In this document: piece after piece, positions 34,551 to 45,707 of the stretch
How the letters are laid out: each line of letters opens with the position of its first letter
Numbering within the stretch: the first letter of the stretch is position 1
From: Burkholderiales bacterium
Lineage (GTDB): Bacteria; Pseudomonadota; Gammaproteobacteria; Burkholderiales; Burkholderiaceae_C
DNA: 54,681 nucleotides
NCBI GenBank assembly: GCA_016192425.1
Contig: JACPUE010000038.1
Location: 1-54,681 of the forward strand
Direction of reading: 5' to 3'
Notes under the pieces: generated by a model
The model's database searches: none
What the model saw: only the letters and a program-made list of their open reading frames with translations
Told to the model about the DNA's origin: nothing
Program-made: the position numbers and the translations under genes

Positions 34551-35579
34551 ATGGAGGCAACGGACTCGCTCACAGGCCCACACAACGAATCTGCCCCGTG
34601 GGCTGCAGCGCTGAGTGACGAGGAGCCAGGTGCGGCAGATGACACTGAGTGGCGCACCATTGCGGTGGGGGCGGCGCAGCACGGCCAGCGGCTCGATCGC
34701 ATGCTGGCTGACGCGGTGGCCGAGTTCTCGCGCAGCTACCTGCAGCAACTGATAGAGCAGGGCGCCGTCAGCCTGCATGGCAAGCCCGTGCTCAAGGCTG
34801 CGCACAAGGTCAAGGTGGGCGACTTGCTGCGCCTGGAGATGCGCCCCACGCTGGAAAGCCAGGCTTTCCGGCCAGAATCCATGGCGTTGCAGGTGGTGTA
34901 TGAGGACGAGCACCTGCTGGTGATCGACAAGCCCGCTGGTCTGGTGGTGCACCCGGCGCCCGGCAACTGGGGCGGCACGCTGCTCAACGGCTTGCTGGCC
35001 TACAGCCCTGCCTGTGCCCGTGTTCCGCGCGCTGGCATCGTGCACCGGCTGGACAAGGACACCAGCGGCCTGATGGTGGTGGCCAAGACGCGGTCTGCCA
35101 TGGATGCGCTGGTAGGTATGATTGCGCGCCGTGAAGTGCAGCGCCAATACCAGGCTGTGGCCCACCGACCATGGCAGGGGCGCCAGCAGGTGAGTGTCGA
35201 TATGCCCATTGGCCGAGACCCACGCAACCGCCTGCGCATGGCGGTGGTGGATCTGGCCCAGCATGCGGGCAAGCCTGCACGCACCGATGTGGAACTGCTG
35301 GCCGGCAACGACCAGGTGTGCTGGGTGCGCTGCACCCTGCACACGGGCCGCACCCACCAGATCCGCGTGCACATGGCGCACCTGGGGCATCCGCTGGTGG
35401 CTGACGCGCTTTATGGTGGCCATGCCGCTCTGGGCTTGCAGCGCCAGGCCTTGCATGCATTCCGTCTGGCTTTTGTCCACCCTGTGTTGGGCAAGGCGCT
35501 GGAGTTTCTTGCTCCACTGCCGTCCGACATGCAGCAGGCACTGGCATTGGCTGGTCTGGGCTACAATCCGCCGCACTGA
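34551..35579 (+). CDS. rluD: 23S rRNA pseudouridine synthase RluD
   Basis: A 342-residue enzyme. S4 RNA-binding domain about 43-105 (GQRLDRMLADAVAEFSRSYL), then the catalytic domain with IVHRLDKDTSGLMV (D168 nucleophile), and the C-terminal GRTHQIRVHMAHLGHPLVAD. It makes pseudouridine at positions 1911, 1915 and 1917 of 23S rRNA by family. It starts 8 bases after nlpD. An N-terminal acidic tail of about 35 residues is extra to E. coli. Confidence 0.94.
   Translation: MEATDSLTGPHNESAPWAAALSDEEPGAADDTEWRTIAVGAAQHGQRLDRMLADAVAEFSRSYLQQLIEQGAVSLHGKPVLKAAHKVKVGDLLRLEMRPTLESQAFRPESMALQVVYEDEHLLVIDKPAGLVVHPAPGNWGGTLLNGLLAYSPACARVPRAGIVHRLDKDTSGLMVVAKTRSAMDALVGMIARREVQRQYQAVAHRPWQGRQQVSVDMPIGRDPRNRLRMAVVDLAQHAGKPARTDVELLAGNDQVCWVRCTLHTGRTHQIRVHMAHLGHPLVADALYGGHAALGLQRQALHAFRLAFVHPVLGKALEFLAPLPSDMQQALALAGLGYNPPH
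35562..35567 (+). promoter_or_regulatory. TACAAT element at the rluD end
   Basis: CTACAATCCGCCG overlaps the last rluD codons. It resembles the elements before ppsA, surE and yfgM and could serve scpB about 190 bases on. No clear -35. Confidence 0.25.
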
Positions 35580-35758
35580 CCCGGCTTCGCTCTCACTGAG
35601 CCGCGCCGGGCGCTTCGTCGCCCACAGGCCGTTGCCTGCAACAGCGACGCTGCAGCGGCGAGAACGCTGCAACTCCAGCCCCCTTGATGTGCTTCTTCTG
35701 TTGGTGTGGTGTTTCAGACGGGTTCTGGGGCACATTTTTTTCCCGGAACCGCTGAACC

Positions 35759-36445
35759 ATGAACACGGTGGACGCCAAACGGGTCCTTGAAACTGCACTG
35801 ATCTGCGCGCCGCAGCCCTTGCCTTTGCGCGAGTTGCGCATGCTGTTTGACGATGCGCTGGGCTCCGACACGCTCAAAGCGCTGCTCCAGGATCTGCAGC
35901 ACGAATGGGCGCAGCGTGGCGTCGAACTGGTGCAGGTGGCCTCAGGCTGGCGCTTTCAGAGCCGTCCCGAAATGCGTGTGTACCTGGATCGCCTGCACCC
36001 CGAAAAGCCCCCGCGCTATTCGCGCGCCACACTGGAGACGCTGGCCATCATTGCTTACCGGCAGCCCGTCACGCGCGGAGACATCGAGGACATTCGCGGC
36101 GTCACGGTCAACAGTCTCATCATCAAACAACTGGAAGACCGGGGCTGGGTGGAAGTGATAGGCCACCGCGAAACCGTGGGCCGACCGGCACTGCTGGCCA
36201 CCACGCGGCAGTTCCTGGACGACCTTGGGCTGTCCTCCCTCGACCAACTGCCCGCGCTGGAAGAGCCGTCAGTGCAAGAGCGCTTGATGGCAAGCCTGTC
36301 CGAAAAGGCTGACTCCGCCCAGGCAGAGTTGCCAGAGCTGGCCGATACAGCCGACGCCCCCGCTGCGCAGGAGGTGATTACTTTGTCAGAAGACTCCGCA
36401 AGCAGTGGGCAGCCCGCTGAACCCCTTTTGGACTTGAAGCCATGA
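35759..36445 (+). CDS. scpB: Segregation and condensation protein ScpB
   Basis: A 228-residue ScpB with two winged helices: [19 protein letters not shown] then [20 protein letters not shown] and [20 protein letters not shown], the family signature. It joins ScpA and SMC to compact and separate the chromosome. Its stop overlaps the rluB ATG at 36442 (ATGA). scpA is not adjacent. The C-terminal 50 residues are acidic and low in complexity. Confidence 0.95.
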   Translation: MNTVDAKRVLETALICAPQPLPLRELRMLFDDALGSDTLKALLQDLQHEWAQRGVELVQVASGWRFQSRPEMRVYLDRLHPEKPPRYSRATLETLAIIAYRQPVTRGDIEDIRGVTVNSLIIKQLEDRGWVEVIGHRETVGRPALLATTRQFLDDLGLSSLDQLPALEEPSVQERLMASLSEKADSAQAELPELADTADAPAAQEVITLSEDSASSGQPAEPLLDLKP

Positions 36446-37653
36446 ACGAGACCCCGACCCCCGAGCCTACCGCCACGCCCTTGACTGCAGAGCCGCAGGC
36501 TGGTGCAGCACAGAAACGCTCCCAACGTACCCGTGGTGCAGCCGGAAAAACCGAGCGTGTCGAGGGCTATGCGTTTGCCGACGTGGTGTCGGGGCAATTC
36601 GATGCTGACGAGGCCCGTGCCGAAGCGCCTTCCCCAGCCAAGCGCGTGCTGCAACCCCAGGTGGAGACCCCCAAACTGCACAAGGTGCTGGCCCAGGCGG
36701 GGTTGGGCTCGCGCCTGGAAATGGAACAATTGATTCTGGAAGGCCGTATTTCGGTCAACAACGAGCCTGCGCACATCGGTCAGCGCATCCAGTATGGCGA
36801 CCAGATCAAGGTCAACGGAAAGCCCATCCGCTTCCGGATCGACCCACCGCCGCCGCGTGTGATCGCCTACCACAAGCCTGTGGGCGAGGTGGTGACCCAC
36901 GACGACCCGCAGAACCGCCCTACCGTGTTCCGCAAGCTACCCCGGCTGACCCAGGGCAAATGGCAGTCTGTGGGGCGGCTGGATCTCAATACCGAGGGCC
37001 TGCTGTTGTTCACCAACACCGGGGAATTGGCCAACAAGCTCATGCATCCGCGCTTTGGTTTGGAGCGCGAATACGCGGTGCGTGTACTGGGCGCATTGAG
37101 CCAGGACGAAAAAGACCGTTTGCTCGAAGGTGTGGTGTTGGATGACGGCATGGCGGCGTTTGGCTCCATTGAAGAGGGCGGCGGCGAGGGCTCCAATTGC
37201 TGGTACCGGGTGACAATTTCAGAAGGGCGCAACCGCGAGGTGCGACGCATGTTCGAGGCGGTAGGCCACGCCGTCAGCCGCCTAATCCGTATCCGCTACG
37301 GTGCCATGGTGTTGCCGCGTGGACTCCAGCGCGGCGCCTGGATGGAACTGGATGCACAGGACATTGCCGCACTGATGCGGGCTGCTGGCGCCCAATGGAA
37401 TCCTCCGGTTGCGGCGCGCGATGGAGCGCAGCGGCGCGGCAAGCCCAGCCAAGGCAATGGGCGTGCAGGTCAGGCGCGCACGCCAGGCAAGGTGGCTGGA
37501 CCCAAGACACAAGGGCGGTCTGCCACGGGTGCCGGGCAACCCGACCCGCTCAAGACCTCCATCGGGTATATCGGTTCGGACAGCCTGCAGCGCCAGCGAA
37601 AGGCGCAACGCCGTGCCGGGCCTGGCGGTGGTGGCCGTCGCGGCGGTCGCTGA
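36442..37653 (+). CDS. rluB: 23S rRNA pseudouridine synthase RluB
   Basis: A 403-residue enzyme for pseudouridine 2605 of 23S rRNA. An S4 domain ([20 protein letters not shown]) precedes the catalytic part with [17 protein letters not shown] (D181) and [20 protein letters not shown]. An N-terminal extension of about 75 residues and a basic Gly/Arg-rich tail (ending [14 protein letters not shown]) flank the core; such tails bind RNA. Four-base overlap with scpB, a pairing seen across bacteria. Confidence 0.95.
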   Translation: MNETPTPEPTATPLTAEPQAGAAQKRSQRTRGAAGKTERVEGYAFADVVSGQFDADEARAEAPSPAKRVLQPQVETPKLHKVLAQAGLGSRLEMEQLILEGRISVNNEPAHIGQRIQYGDQIKVNGKPIRFRIDPPPPRVIAYHKPVGEVVTHDDPQNRPTVFRKLPRLTQGKWQSVGRLDLNTEGLLLFTNTGELANKLMHPRFGLEREYAVRVLGALSQDEKDRLLEGVVLDDGMAAFGSIEEGGGEGSNCWYRVTISEGRNREVRRMFEAVGHAVSRLIRIRYGAMVLPRGLQRGAWMELDAQDIAALMRAAGAQWNPPVAARDGAQRRGKPSQGNGRAGQARTPGKVAGPKTQGRSATGAGQPDPLKTSIGYIGSDSLQRQRKAQRRAGPGGGGRRGGR

Positions 37654-37740
37654 CATCAAGGTATCTACTCGCACGGGTTAAAATCAAAAGCTTTGTCGAG
37701 TAGACAAAAAAACCATCAACCCATTGTTCAGGAACAAAAA

Positions 37741-38166
37741 ATGGCCATCGAACGTACCCTTTCCATCATCAAGCCCGATGCAGTTGCCAAGAATGTCATC
37801 GGCCAGATCTATGCCCGCTTCGAGGCTGCCGGCCTGAAGGTCATTGCTGCACGCATGCAGCACCTCTCGCGCCTGGAGGCAGAGCAGTTCTATGCAGTGC
37901 ACAAAGAGCGCCCTTTCTTCAAGGACCTGGTGGACTTCATGGTCTCTGGCCCTGTCATGATCCAGGTGCTGGAAGGCGAGAACGCCATTCTCAAGAACCG
38001 CGAACTGATGGGCGCCACCGACCCCAAGAAGGCTGCACCGGGCACCATCCGCGCTGACTTTGCCGACAGCATCGATGCCAACGCAGTGCACGGTTCGGAC
38101 GCTGCAGAAACCGCCCAGGTGGAAGTGGCGTTCTTCTTTGCAGGCCTGAACGTTTACTCCCGCTGA
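37741..38166 (+). CDS. ndk: Nucleoside diphosphate kinase
   Basis: A 141-residue [23 protein letters not shown] is the N-terminal signature and NAVHGSDA holds the phospho-His (H117). It balances NTP and dNTP pools. AGGAACAAAAA precedes ATG 37741. It starts 87 bases after rluB; a TAAAAT at 37679-37684 may be a -10. Length and motifs are standard. Confidence 0.97.
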   Translation: MAIERTLSIIKPDAVAKNVIGQIYARFEAAGLKVIAARMQHLSRLEAEQFYAVHKERPFFKDLVDFMVSGPVMIQVLEGENAILKNRELMGATDPKKAAPGTIRADFADSIDANAVHGSDAAETAQVEVAFFFAGLNVYSR

Positions 38167-38265
38167 CATGGTTTTTGGCGGGCTGCACATTCCGCAATCC
38201 AGACAGGGCCGTGTGGCACCTGGGCTTTGCGGTGTCTTGTGGGTCTGCCAACAGGAATCCGGCAC

Positions 38266-39411
38266 ATGACAGTCAATCTGCTGGATTTCGACCTCGATGG
38301 GCTCACGGCCTTCTGTGAGCAACTCGGGGAGAAGCGTTTTCGCGCGACCCAATTGTTCCGCTGGATCCATCAGCGCGGCGCGCAGGATTTCGACCAGATG
38401 AGCGATCTGGCGAAATCCTTGCGGGACAAGCTCAAGGGTTGCGCCCAGGTTCTGCCCTTGCCGGTGGTCAGCGAGCACCAATCGGCAGACGGTACCGTCA
38501 AATGGCTTTTTGACGTGGGTGCGGGCAACGCGGTCGAAGCGGTGTTCATTCCTGAAGATGACCGCGGAACGCTGTGCATCTCTTCGCAGGCCGGGTGCGC
38601 GGTGGGGTGCCGTTTTTGTTCCACAGGCCACCAGGGTTTCAGCCGCAACCTGACCACGGGCGAAATTGTTTCGCAACTGTGGTTTGCCGAGCATGCGCTG
38701 CGCAAGCGTTTTCAAACCCAGGATCGTGTCATTTCCAATGTGGTGATGATGGGGATGGGAGAGCCGCTGCAGAACTATTCGGCCCTGGTTCCTGCGCTGC
38801 GCATCATGCTGGACGACCATGGCTATGGGCTTTCCCGCCGCCGGCTGACGGTCTCCACCTCTGGCGTGGTTCCCATGATGGATAGGCTCGCTGCGGATTG
38901 CCCGGTGGCCTTGGCGGTGTCCTTGCACGCGCCCAACGATGCATTGCGCGATGTGCTGGTGCCCCTCAATCGCAAGTACCCGATCGATGAACTGCTGGAT
39001 GCATGCAATCGTTACCTTGCCCATGCGCCCAGGGATTTCATCACCTTCGAGTATTGCATGCTGGACGGTGTGAACGACCAACCAGAACACGCACACCAAC
39101 TGGTCGAGCTGGTGCGCAAGCACGCTGGCAAAGGCGTGTGGTGCAAGTTCAACCTGATTCCCTTCAATCCTTTCCCCGCATCCGGGTTGCGGCGATCCGC
39201 TTCGGCGCAGGTGGCCGCTTTTGCACGCATACTCAACGATGCAGGAATCGTCACCACGGTGCGTAAAACGAGAGGTGACGATATCGACGCTGCTTGCGGT
39301 CAACTGGCCGGAGAAGTACAGGATCGCACGCGCGTCGCACAACGCATGGCCAAGCGCCGCACCATCCCGATCAACACGTTGGATGCAGGATCTGACAACA
39401 AGGAGGCATGA
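38266..39411 (+). CDS. rlmN: Dual-specificity RNA methyltransferase RlmN
   Basis: A 381-residue radical SAM enzyme that methylates A2503 of 23S rRNA and A37 of some tRNAs. The cluster Cys are C111, C115 and C118 (CAVGCRFC). [20 protein letters not shown] and [20 protein letters not shown] are family markers; [17 protein letters not shown] near the end holds the second catalytic Cys. AGGAA precedes ATG 38266. The next gene starts 1 base after the stop. Confidence 0.96.
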   Translation: MTVNLLDFDLDGLTAFCEQLGEKRFRATQLFRWIHQRGAQDFDQMSDLAKSLRDKLKGCAQVLPLPVVSEHQSADGTVKWLFDVGAGNAVEAVFIPEDDRGTLCISSQAGCAVGCRFCSTGHQGFSRNLTTGEIVSQLWFAEHALRKRFQTQDRVISNVVMMGMGEPLQNYSALVPALRIMLDDHGYGLSRRRLTVSTSGVVPMMDRLAADCPVALAVSLHAPNDALRDVLVPLNRKYPIDELLDACNRYLAHAPRDFITFEYCMLDGVNDQPEHAHQLVELVRKHAGKGVWCKFNLIPFNPFPASGLRRSASAQVAAFARILNDAGIVTTVRKTRGDDIDAACGQLAGEVQDRTRVAQRMAKRRTIPINTLDAGSDNKEA

Positions 39412-39412
39412 C

Positions 39413-40240
39413 ATGACGGAAGGCAAGGCTCTTTTGGGGCCGAAAGGGATGCGTCTGGCAATGGCGCTGTTGCCATGGGTCTGCGTTCTTGCACTGCAAG
39501 CATGTGCCACCACTGGCGCCCCCCAGGGGGCGTCTGCTGAAATCGTCACGCCATCCGATGAATCAGATGCCAGGCGCCGCGCCCGTCTGCGCCTCGAACT
39601 GGCAGTGAGCTATTTTGAAGCGGGCAAGGTTGCCTTTGCGCTCGATGAGGTGAAGCAGGCGCTGGCCAACGACCCCGGGTTTGCCGATGCCTACAACCTG
39701 CGTGGCCTAATCTACATGCAGCTCAGTGATCTGCCGATGGCCGAAGAGAGTTTTCGCAAGGCATTGAGTGTTAGGCCTGGTGATGCCAATGTGCTGCACA
39801 ACCATGCCTGGCTTTTGTGCTTGCAGCAAAAATACGATGAAGCGGACAAGCGCTTCACAGAGGTATTGGCGAACCCAGGATACACGGCACGGACAAAAAG
39901 CCTGATGGCCCAGGGGCTGTGCCAGGCCCGTGCGGGCGATCTTGTCCAGGCCGAAAAAACCTTTTTGCGTGCCTATGAACTGGACACAAGCAACCCCGTG
40001 GTGGGCTACAACCTTGCGGACATATTTTTCCGCAAGGGGGAGTTGACGCGAGCGCAGTTTTACATCCGACGCATCAACAACAGCGAACTGGCCAACGCAG
40101 AAACCTTGTGGTTGGGCGTCAAGGTCGAGCGTGCCTTGGGCGAGAACGTTGCGATGCGGCAATTGTCGGATCAACTGCGAAAGCGCTTTCCGCAGTCCAA
40201 GGAAACGGCTGCGTTGGACCGTGGAGCGTTCAATGAGTGA
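39413..40240 (+). CDS. pilW: Type IV pilus biogenesis lipoprotein PilW/PilF
   Basis: A 275-residue TPR lipoprotein. Lipobox LQAC (VLALQACATT). TPR units: LAVSYFEAGKVAFALDEVKQ, AYNLRGLIYMQLSDLPMAEE and ARAGDLVQAEKTFLRAYELD. PilF/PilW is the pilotin that places the PilQ secretin in the outer membrane. GGAGG precedes ATG 39413. The end overlaps the next gene by eight bases. Other pilus genes are elsewhere; the order rlmN-pilW-rodZ-ispG-hisS is common to proteobacteria. Confidence 0.92.
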   Translation: MTEGKALLGPKGMRLAMALLPWVCVLALQACATTGAPQGASAEIVTPSDESDARRRARLRLELAVSYFEAGKVAFALDEVKQALANDPGFADAYNLRGLIYMQLSDLPMAEESFRKALSVRPGDANVLHNHAWLLCLQQKYDEADKRFTEVLANPGYTARTKSLMAQGLCQARAGDLVQAEKTFLRAYELDTSNPVVGYNLADIFFRKGELTRAQFYIRRINNSELANAETLWLGVKVERALGENVAMRQLSDQLRKRFPQSKETAALDRGAFNE

Positions 40241-41147
40241 GGCGGGCGTCTCTCAGCAGGCTGGTGCTGACGTGGAGCAGACCACAGCGGGCTCGCCAGG
40301 AGCCATGTTGCGCGCCGCCCGTGAGGCGGCGGGTATGCACATCGAGGCACTGGCAGTGTCCTTGAAGGTGCCGGTAGGCAAGGTACGGGCGCTGGAAGCC
40401 GATGATTACCAACTTCTGCCAGATACCGTTTTTGCCCGAGCCCTGGCTGGCAGTGTATGCCGGGCCCTGAAGATTGATTCCGCTCCCATTCTCGCTTTGA
40501 TGCCGACAGGTCGGGCGCCCCGTCTGGAGCCCCAGGCGCCTGATGTGAACACTGCTTTCCGTGATGGAACTGAACCGTCCAGGGTAGGGCCGGCATTGAG
40601 TTTTTTGACACGACCAGTTTTTCTTGTGGTGGTGTTGCTTTTGACGGGTGCGGCGGTGTTGGCTTTTTTCCCGGGTGTGGTGAGCGAGCTGGTGTCCATG
40701 GGCGAACGCGTGACGGTGTTTGAGAAGCCCGAAGTGCCTGCGACTGCCGAGCCAGCAAAGGAACCATCGCCCGGTGTGAAAACGGCGACCTCCTTGGAGC
40801 GCGCTGCTGCGCCTGTGCAAGAGGTTGCAAGACCCGCAGAGTTTGCAGCATCTGCGCCATCGGCAGCGCCACCAGTGGCCGAGGCAATGTCCACAGCGGA
40901 GGTCGGCGGGGCACTGCTTAGCTTGCGAGCCAAGAATGCATCGTGGATTCAGGTACGCGACGCCACAGGCGCAACCACATTGCAGCGTATTGTGGCTGCG
41001 GGCGAGACCGTCGTGGCAGAGGGAAAGCCGCCTCTGTCGGTGGTCATCGGCAAGGCGGATGCTACCGAAGTTTTCGTGCATGGTAAGCCCTTTGACCTTG
41101 TCCCGGTGACCCGTGAAAACGTCGCTCGCTTTGAGGTGAAGCCCTGA
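40233..41147 (+). CDS. rodZ: RodZ-like cytoskeletal membrane protein
   Basis: A 304-residue protein: N-terminal HTH (about 23-95, [20 protein letters not shown]), one membrane helix (about [18 protein letters not shown]), a Pro/Ala-rich periplasmic linker and a C-terminal DUF4115 beta domain ([38 protein letters not shown]). RodZ links MreB to the cell-wall machine and keeps rod shape. ATG 40233 overlaps the pilW end; the TGA overlaps the ispG ATG by one base. Confidence 0.9.
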   Translation: MSEAGVSQQAGADVEQTTAGSPGAMLRAAREAAGMHIEALAVSLKVPVGKVRALEADDYQLLPDTVFARALAGSVCRALKIDSAPILALMPTGRAPRLEPQAPDVNTAFRDGTEPSRVGPALSFLTRPVFLVVVLLLTGAAVLAFFPGVVSELVSMGERVTVFEKPEVPATAEPAKEPSPGVKTATSLERAAAPVQEVARPAEFAASAPSAAPPVAEAMSTAEVGGALLSLRAKNASWIQVRDATGATTLQRIVAAGETVVAEGKPPLSVVIGKADATEVFVHGKPFDLVPVTRENVARFEVKP

Positions 41148-42421
41148 TGGCACAGCCAAACAACGTTCCGATAGATATTGCAGCCCCCCGACAGCGCCAG
41201 ACGCGCCAAGCGCGCGCAGCATGGGGCAACAGGGTGGTCACCATCGGTGGTGGTGCGCCGGTGCGTGTGCAGTCGATGACCAATACGGATACGGTCGATG
41301 CCATTGCCACGGCCATCCAGGTCAAGGAATTGGCGCAGGCGGGCTCTGAATTGGTGCGCATCACTGTCAACACACCGGAGGCTGCACAGGCAGTGCCCTA
41401 CATCCGCGAGCAGCTCGATCGCATGGGAGTGGACGTGCCGCTGGTCGGCGACTTTCACTACAACGGACACAAGCTGCTCACCGATTTCCCCGATTGTGCG
41501 CAGGCCCTTTCCAAATACCGCATCAACCCTGGCAACGTGGGCAAGGGAGACAAGCGTGATCGCCAATTTGGTCAGATGATTGAGGCGGCGGTGCGCTGGA
41601 ACAAATGTGTGCGCATTGGTGTGAACTGGGGGAGCCTGGATCAGGAGCTGCTGGCGAGTCTGATGGATGCCAACAGCCAGCGCGCGGAGCCCTGGGATGC
41701 TCGCCAGGTGATGTATGAGGCGCTGATCGCGTCCGCCATTGACTCCGCTTTGCAGGCCGAGAGCATGGGCCTGGACGCGAGCCAGATCATTCTGTCCTGC
41801 AAGGTCAGCGGTGTGCAGGATCTGATCTCTGTTTATCGCGAACTGGCCAAGCGCTGCGACTATGCGCTCCATCTCGGTCTGACCGAAGCAGGCATGGGAA
41901 CCAAGGGCACAGTGGCTTCCACCGCTGCGCTGGCGGTGCTGCTGCAAGAGGGCATTGGCGATACGATCCGGGTTTCCTTGACGCCACAGCCAGGCGAGGC
42001 TCGTACCCAGGAGGTGGTGGTTGCATCCGAAATCCTTCAGGCCCTGGGGTTGCGCATGTTCGTGCCCAGTGTCACGGCTTGTCCGGGATGTGGCCGAACG
42101 ACCAGTACCACCTTCCAGGAGCTTGCCAAGCAGATTGACGATTTCTTGCGCGAGCAAATGCCTGTCTGGCGCGAACAGTATCCTGGCGTGGAAGCGCTGA
42201 AGGTGGCCGTGATGGGTTGTATCGTGAATGGCCCCGGCGAAAGCAAGCATGCGGACATTGGCATCAGCCTGCCAGGAACCGGGGAGGCGCCTGCCGCCCC
42301 GGTCTTCATCGACGGCCAGAAAGCGATGACCTTGCGCGGTGACAACATTGCCCAGGAGTTTCACCAACTGGTGCAGTCGTACATCGAGAAGCGGTTTGGC
42401 TCACCAAACGTCGGCCAGTAA
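41147..42421 (+). CDS. ispG: 4-hydroxy-3-methylbut-2-enyl diphosphate synthase IspG
   Basis: A 424-residue enzyme of the MEP isoprenoid pathway, converting MEcPP to [23 protein letters not shown] is the N-terminal signature. The [4Fe-4S] Cys are in [10 protein letters not shown] and [11 protein letters not shown]. An insert between barrel and cluster domain (about 250-330 region with [16 protein letters not shown]) is of the normal proteobacterial length. It overlaps rodZ by one base. Confidence 0.96.
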   Translation: MAQPNNVPIDIAAPRQRQTRQARAAWGNRVVTIGGGAPVRVQSMTNTDTVDAIATAIQVKELAQAGSELVRITVNTPEAAQAVPYIREQLDRMGVDVPLVGDFHYNGHKLLTDFPDCAQALSKYRINPGNVGKGDKRDRQFGQMIEAAVRWNKCVRIGVNWGSLDQELLASLMDANSQRAEPWDARQVMYEALIASAIDSALQAESMGLDASQIILSCKVSGVQDLISVYRELAKRCDYALHLGLTEAGMGTKGTVASTAALAVLLQEGIGDTIRVSLTPQPGEARTQEVVVASEILQALGLRMFVPSVTACPGCGRTTSTTFQELAKQIDDFLREQMPVWREQYPGVEALKVAVMGCIVNGPGESKHADIGISLPGTGEAPAAPVFIDGQKAMTLRGDNIAQEFHQLVQSYIEKRFGSPNVGQ

Positions 42422-42519
42422 GGTGTGGACTTCCGGTGTGCCGCATCAGTATCCGTTGATGTGGCGCTGACGGATCGAGATCGACGCATTCCCTGTAACC
42501 TCTACCAACCAATAGTGCT

Positions 42520-43845
42520 GTGAACACAGAAAAGGCATTGATACCAGCCAAGGCGGAAAAGCTGCTTGCCGTCAAAGGAATGAACGACATTCTTCCGGGC
42601 GAATCCAGTCGCTGGGAATGGCTGGAGGACAAGGTCCGCACCTTGATGGCGCGTTTTGCGTACCGCAATATTCGCACCCCCATCGTTGAACCCACAGCCT
42701 TGTTTGTGCGCGGCCTGGGTGAGGTGACCGATATTGTGGAGAAGGAGATGTACTCCTTCGAAGACCGTCTCAACGGCGAGCAGCTCACGCTGCGTCCGGA
42801 GTGCACCGCTGGAGTAGTGCGCGCTACGGTGGAGCATGCCATGCTCTACGACGGTGGCAAGCGGCTCTATTACATGGGCCCGATGTTCCGGCATGAGCGG
42901 CCACAACGCGGACGTTACCGGCAGTTCCACCAGATTGGTGCAGAAGCCCTGGGCTTTCCTGGCGCAGAAATTGATGCCGAGATGATCCTGTTGGCCGATG
43001 CACTCTGGAAGGAACTCGGCTTGACCGATGTGCGGCTGGAGATCAATAGCCTGGGACAGCCGCAAGAGCGCAAAGCGCACCGTGCAGCCTTGATTGCCTA
43101 TCTGGAGCAAAACGCTTCGCAATTGGACGAAGAGGCACGCAGGCGTCTCTACACCAATCCGCTACGCATTTTGGACACCAAGAATCCAGCCATGCAGTCG
43201 CTGGTGGAGGGCGCTCCCCGTCTGGTGGACTATCTTGGAGGAACCTCGCTGGCGCATTTCAACGCCGTCAAGGCCATTCTCGACGCCAACGGCGTGGCTT
43301 GGCGCTTCAACCCCCGACTGGTCCGCGGCATGGACTACTACAACCTGACGGTCTTTGAGTTTGTCACGGATCGTTTGGGCTCGCAGGGCACCATCTGCGG
43401 TGGTGGGCGTTACGACTATCTGATCGAACAGATTGGCGGCAAGCCCGCTCCGGCCGTGGGTTGGGCATTGGGTGTGGAGCGGGTGCTGGAGCTGCTGAAA
43501 GAACAGGGGCTGGACAATCCTGCCCCTGTGCCGGATGTGTATGCTGTCATCCCCGATGCATCGACTTTGCCGATTGCCATCAAGACGCTGCAGCAGTTAC
43601 GTGCCCTGGGGGTGCGCGCCCAGATGCACAGCCCCACCGGGGGTGGGGAAGGTATGGGAAGCATGAAATCCCAGTTCAAGAAGGCTGATGCCAGCGGTGC
43701 GGCCTTTGCGTTGGTATTTGGCGCTGACGAGCTTGCCCGGGGGGGCGTGCTTGTCAAAGCGCTTCGTGACGGCAGCGGTCAGCAGGTCGAACAATCCCTG
43801 CTGGACGTGACGCCCTGGGCGAGCCACCTACAATCCCTGCGTTAA
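42520..43845 (+). CDS. hisS: Histidine--tRNA ligase
   Basis: A 441-residue class II synthetase. Motif 2 [19 protein letters not shown], histidine motifs [15 protein letters not shown] and [14 protein letters not shown], and the anticodon domain at the end ([20 protein letters not shown]). The start is GTG 42520, with a poor ribosome binding site; the next in-frame ATG is codon 21 ([10 protein letters not shown]), which would remove no core motif but is a common internal Met. A 98-base gap follows ispG. Confidence 0.96.
   Translation: MNTEKALIPAKAEKLLAVKGMNDILPGESSRWEWLEDKVRTLMARFAYRNIRTPIVEPTALFVRGLGEVTDIVEKEMYSFEDRLNGEQLTLRPECTAGVVRATVEHAMLYDGGKRLYYMGPMFRHERPQRGRYRQFHQIGAEALGFPGAEIDAEMILLADALWKELGLTDVRLEINSLGQPQERKAHRAALIAYLEQNASQLDEEARRRLYTNPLRILDTKNPAMQSLVEGAPRLVDYLGGTSLAHFNAVKAILDANGVAWRFNPRLVRGMDYYNLTVFEFVTDRLGSQGTICGGGRYDYLIEQIGGKPAPAVGWALGVERVLELLKEQGLDNPAPVPDVYAVIPDASTLPIAIKTLQQLRALGVRAQMHSPTGGGEGMGSMKSQFKKADASGAAFALVFGADELARGGVLVKALRDGSGQQVEQSLLDVTPWASHLQSLR
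43829..43834 (+). promoter_or_regulatory. Candidate -10 element for yfgM-bamB-der
   Basis: TACAAT in CACCTACAATCCCTGCG, 26 bases before the yfgM ATG and inside the end of hisS. Same type as the elements before ppsA and surE. Confidence 0.35.
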
Positions 43846-43859
43846 TCCCATTTCAAGCC

Positions 43860-44540
43860 ATGGCAAACCATCTCGATCTCGAAGAACAAGAACAGATAGA
43901 CCAACTCAAGCATTTCTGGAACACCTGGGGCACGCTCATCAGCTCTGTCGCGCTGGTCGTTGCTGTTGCGCTGGCGGGCTGGAACGGCTACCAGTTCTGG
44001 CAAAACCGCCAGGCCGGACAGGCAGCGGCCCTGCTCGACGCTGTGGATGTTGCTGCAGCCAGTGGCGACATGGGGCGGCTCGAACAGGCATTTTCGGACA
44101 TGCGCAACAAGTTTGGCGGCACTACACAGGCGAGCCTTGCAGGACTCGCAGTGGGCAAGGCCGCTTCGTCCGCTGGCAATGCAGCCTTGGCCAAAGCCGC
44201 CTTGACCTGGGTTGCAGAAAACGCCAAAGACGACGGCCACAAGGCCATTGCGCGTTTGCGTCTTTCGGCCTTGCTGATGGAAGAAAAATCTTACGACGAG
44301 GCGCTCAAGCAGCTCTCCATCCCATTTGCGGCCGAGTACGCTGCCGTGGTGGCGGATCGCAAGGGTGATGTGCTGGTGCTGCAAGGGAAAAAGCAAGAGG
44401 CGGTGGAGGAGTACTCCCGTGCCTATCAGGCGTTTTCTGAGTCGATGGAGTATCGGCAACTGGTGGAAGTGAAGCTCAATGCCCTGGGTGTGCAGGCTCA
44501 AACGCTGGCCGCCAAGGTTTCAACGGAGGCAACCAAGTGA
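43860..44540 (+). CDS. yfgM: YfgM family membrane TPR protein
   Basis: A 226-residue protein: short cytosolic start (DLEEQEQIDQLKHFWNTWG), one membrane helix (about 26-44), then a periplasmic TPR-like domain. YfgM associates with the Sec translocon and periplasmic chaperones. It is between hisS and bamB as in E. coli. The stop overlaps the bamB GTG by four bases. Confidence 0.93.
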   Translation: MANHLDLEEQEQIDQLKHFWNTWGTLISSVALVVAVALAGWNGYQFWQNRQAGQAAALLDAVDVAAASGDMGRLEQAFSDMRNKFGGTTQASLAGLAVGKAASSAGNAALAKAALTWVAENAKDDGHKAIARLRLSALLMEEKSYDEALKQLSIPFAAEYAAVVADRKGDVLVLQGKKQEAVEEYSRAYQAFSESMEYRQLVEVKLNALGVQAQTLAAKVSTEATK

Positions 44541-45691
44541 ACGCATTGCATCGCTCGTTGGCTTTCTGGGGGCGTGTCTTTGTTGGCCTTGCACTGGGGG
44601 TGTCTGCGACGGGCTGTTCGCTCTGGGGTGGTGGCTCCGACAAACCCAAACCCGCCGACCTGGGGCCCAACGTGCCCGTGTTGGGGGTGCGGCAGGTCTG
44701 GATAGCCAAACTTGCACCAGTCCACAACTTGCCACTGGCTGTGCAGGTTCAAGGAACGCAGTTGATCCTGGCCTCTGCCGATGGCATGGTCGCTGCGTTG
44801 GATGCTCGAACGGGCGGGGATGTCTGGCGTACCAGCCTAGGCACGGCGCTTTCGGCGGGAGTGGGAAGTGATGGCCGCTGGTCCGCAGTCGTTTCTCGTG
44901 ATAGCGAGCTTATCGTTCTTGAATCCGGACGGGAGGTTTGGCGCAAGAGTCTTGGCTTCCAGGTCTTCACTGCGCCGCTGGTAGCAGGTGCCCGTGTTTT
45001 TGTGCTCGGTTCTGACCGATCGGTGTCCGCCTTCGACGCCAAGAATGGCGCAAAGCTCTGGAGCCAGGCTCGGCCGGGGGATCCACTGGTATTGCGCCAG
45101 CAGGGCGTACTGTTGGCACAAGGAGATACCTTGGTGGTTGGCCAATCGGGACGTTTGGTAGGTATGAACCCGGACACCGGCACGGTTCGGTGGGAGGCTC
45201 CCATCGCCAGTTCCCGTGGAACGAACGATGTGGAACGCTTGGTGGAATTGGTCGGGCCCGCCAGCAGGGTGGATAGCTCGGTCTGTGTGCGTGCTTTCCA
45301 GGCCTCGGTAGGCTGTGTCAACGCTGCACGCGGAACGGTGGATTGGGTGCAGAAAGCCAGTTCCGGGCAAGGCGTGCATGGCAACGATCAGATGGTTTAT
45401 GGCACAGAGAGCAATGGCACCGTGGTGGCTTGGCGACGTAGCGACGGCAACCGCTTGTGGTCATCCGAGCGCCTGCAGCACCGTAAATTGACCGCACCGC
45501 TTGCTTTGGGGCGGTCTGTGGTTGTGGGCGACGATACGGGCTGGGTGCATTTGATGTCCCGTGAAGATGGTGCGCCGCTCAATCGCATGGCGACAGACGG
45601 TAGTGCGGTGGTTGCCGCACCTGTGGTTGCTGCCGATACCTTGGTGGTGGTCACCCGCAACGGCGGTGTCTTTGGTTACCGTCCGGACTGA
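44537..45691 (+). CDS. bamB: Outer-membrane assembly lipoprotein BamB
   Basis: A 384-residue lipoprotein with lipobox SATGC and an eight-bladed PQQ-type beta-propeller; repeats such as [34 protein letters not shown] and [15 protein letters not shown] are visible. It is part of the BAM complex that inserts outer-membrane proteins. GGAGG stands 7 bases before GTG 44537, which overlaps the yfgM stop. Confidence 0.95.
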   Translation: MNALHRSLAFWGRVFVGLALGVSATGCSLWGGGSDKPKPADLGPNVPVLGVRQVWIAKLAPVHNLPLAVQVQGTQLILASADGMVAALDARTGGDVWRTSLGTALSAGVGSDGRWSAVVSRDSELIVLESGREVWRKSLGFQVFTAPLVAGARVFVLGSDRSVSAFDAKNGAKLWSQARPGDPLVLRQQGVLLAQGDTLVVGQSGRLVGMNPDTGTVRWEAPIASSRGTNDVERLVELVGPASRVDSSVCVRAFQASVGCVNAARGTVDWVQKASSGQGVHGNDQMVYGTESNGTVVAWRRSDGNRLWSSERLQHRKLTAPLALGRSVVVGDDTGWVHLMSREDGAPLNRMATDGSAVVAAPVVAADTLVVVTRNGGVFGYRPD

Positions 45692-45707
45692 TGAAACGAA
45701 GCTCACC

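Noticed and set aside
35580-35758. A small gene between rluD and scpB
   Set aside because: Open frames here are short, lack ribosome sites and show no domain; the gap is left empty apart from the possible scpB promoter.
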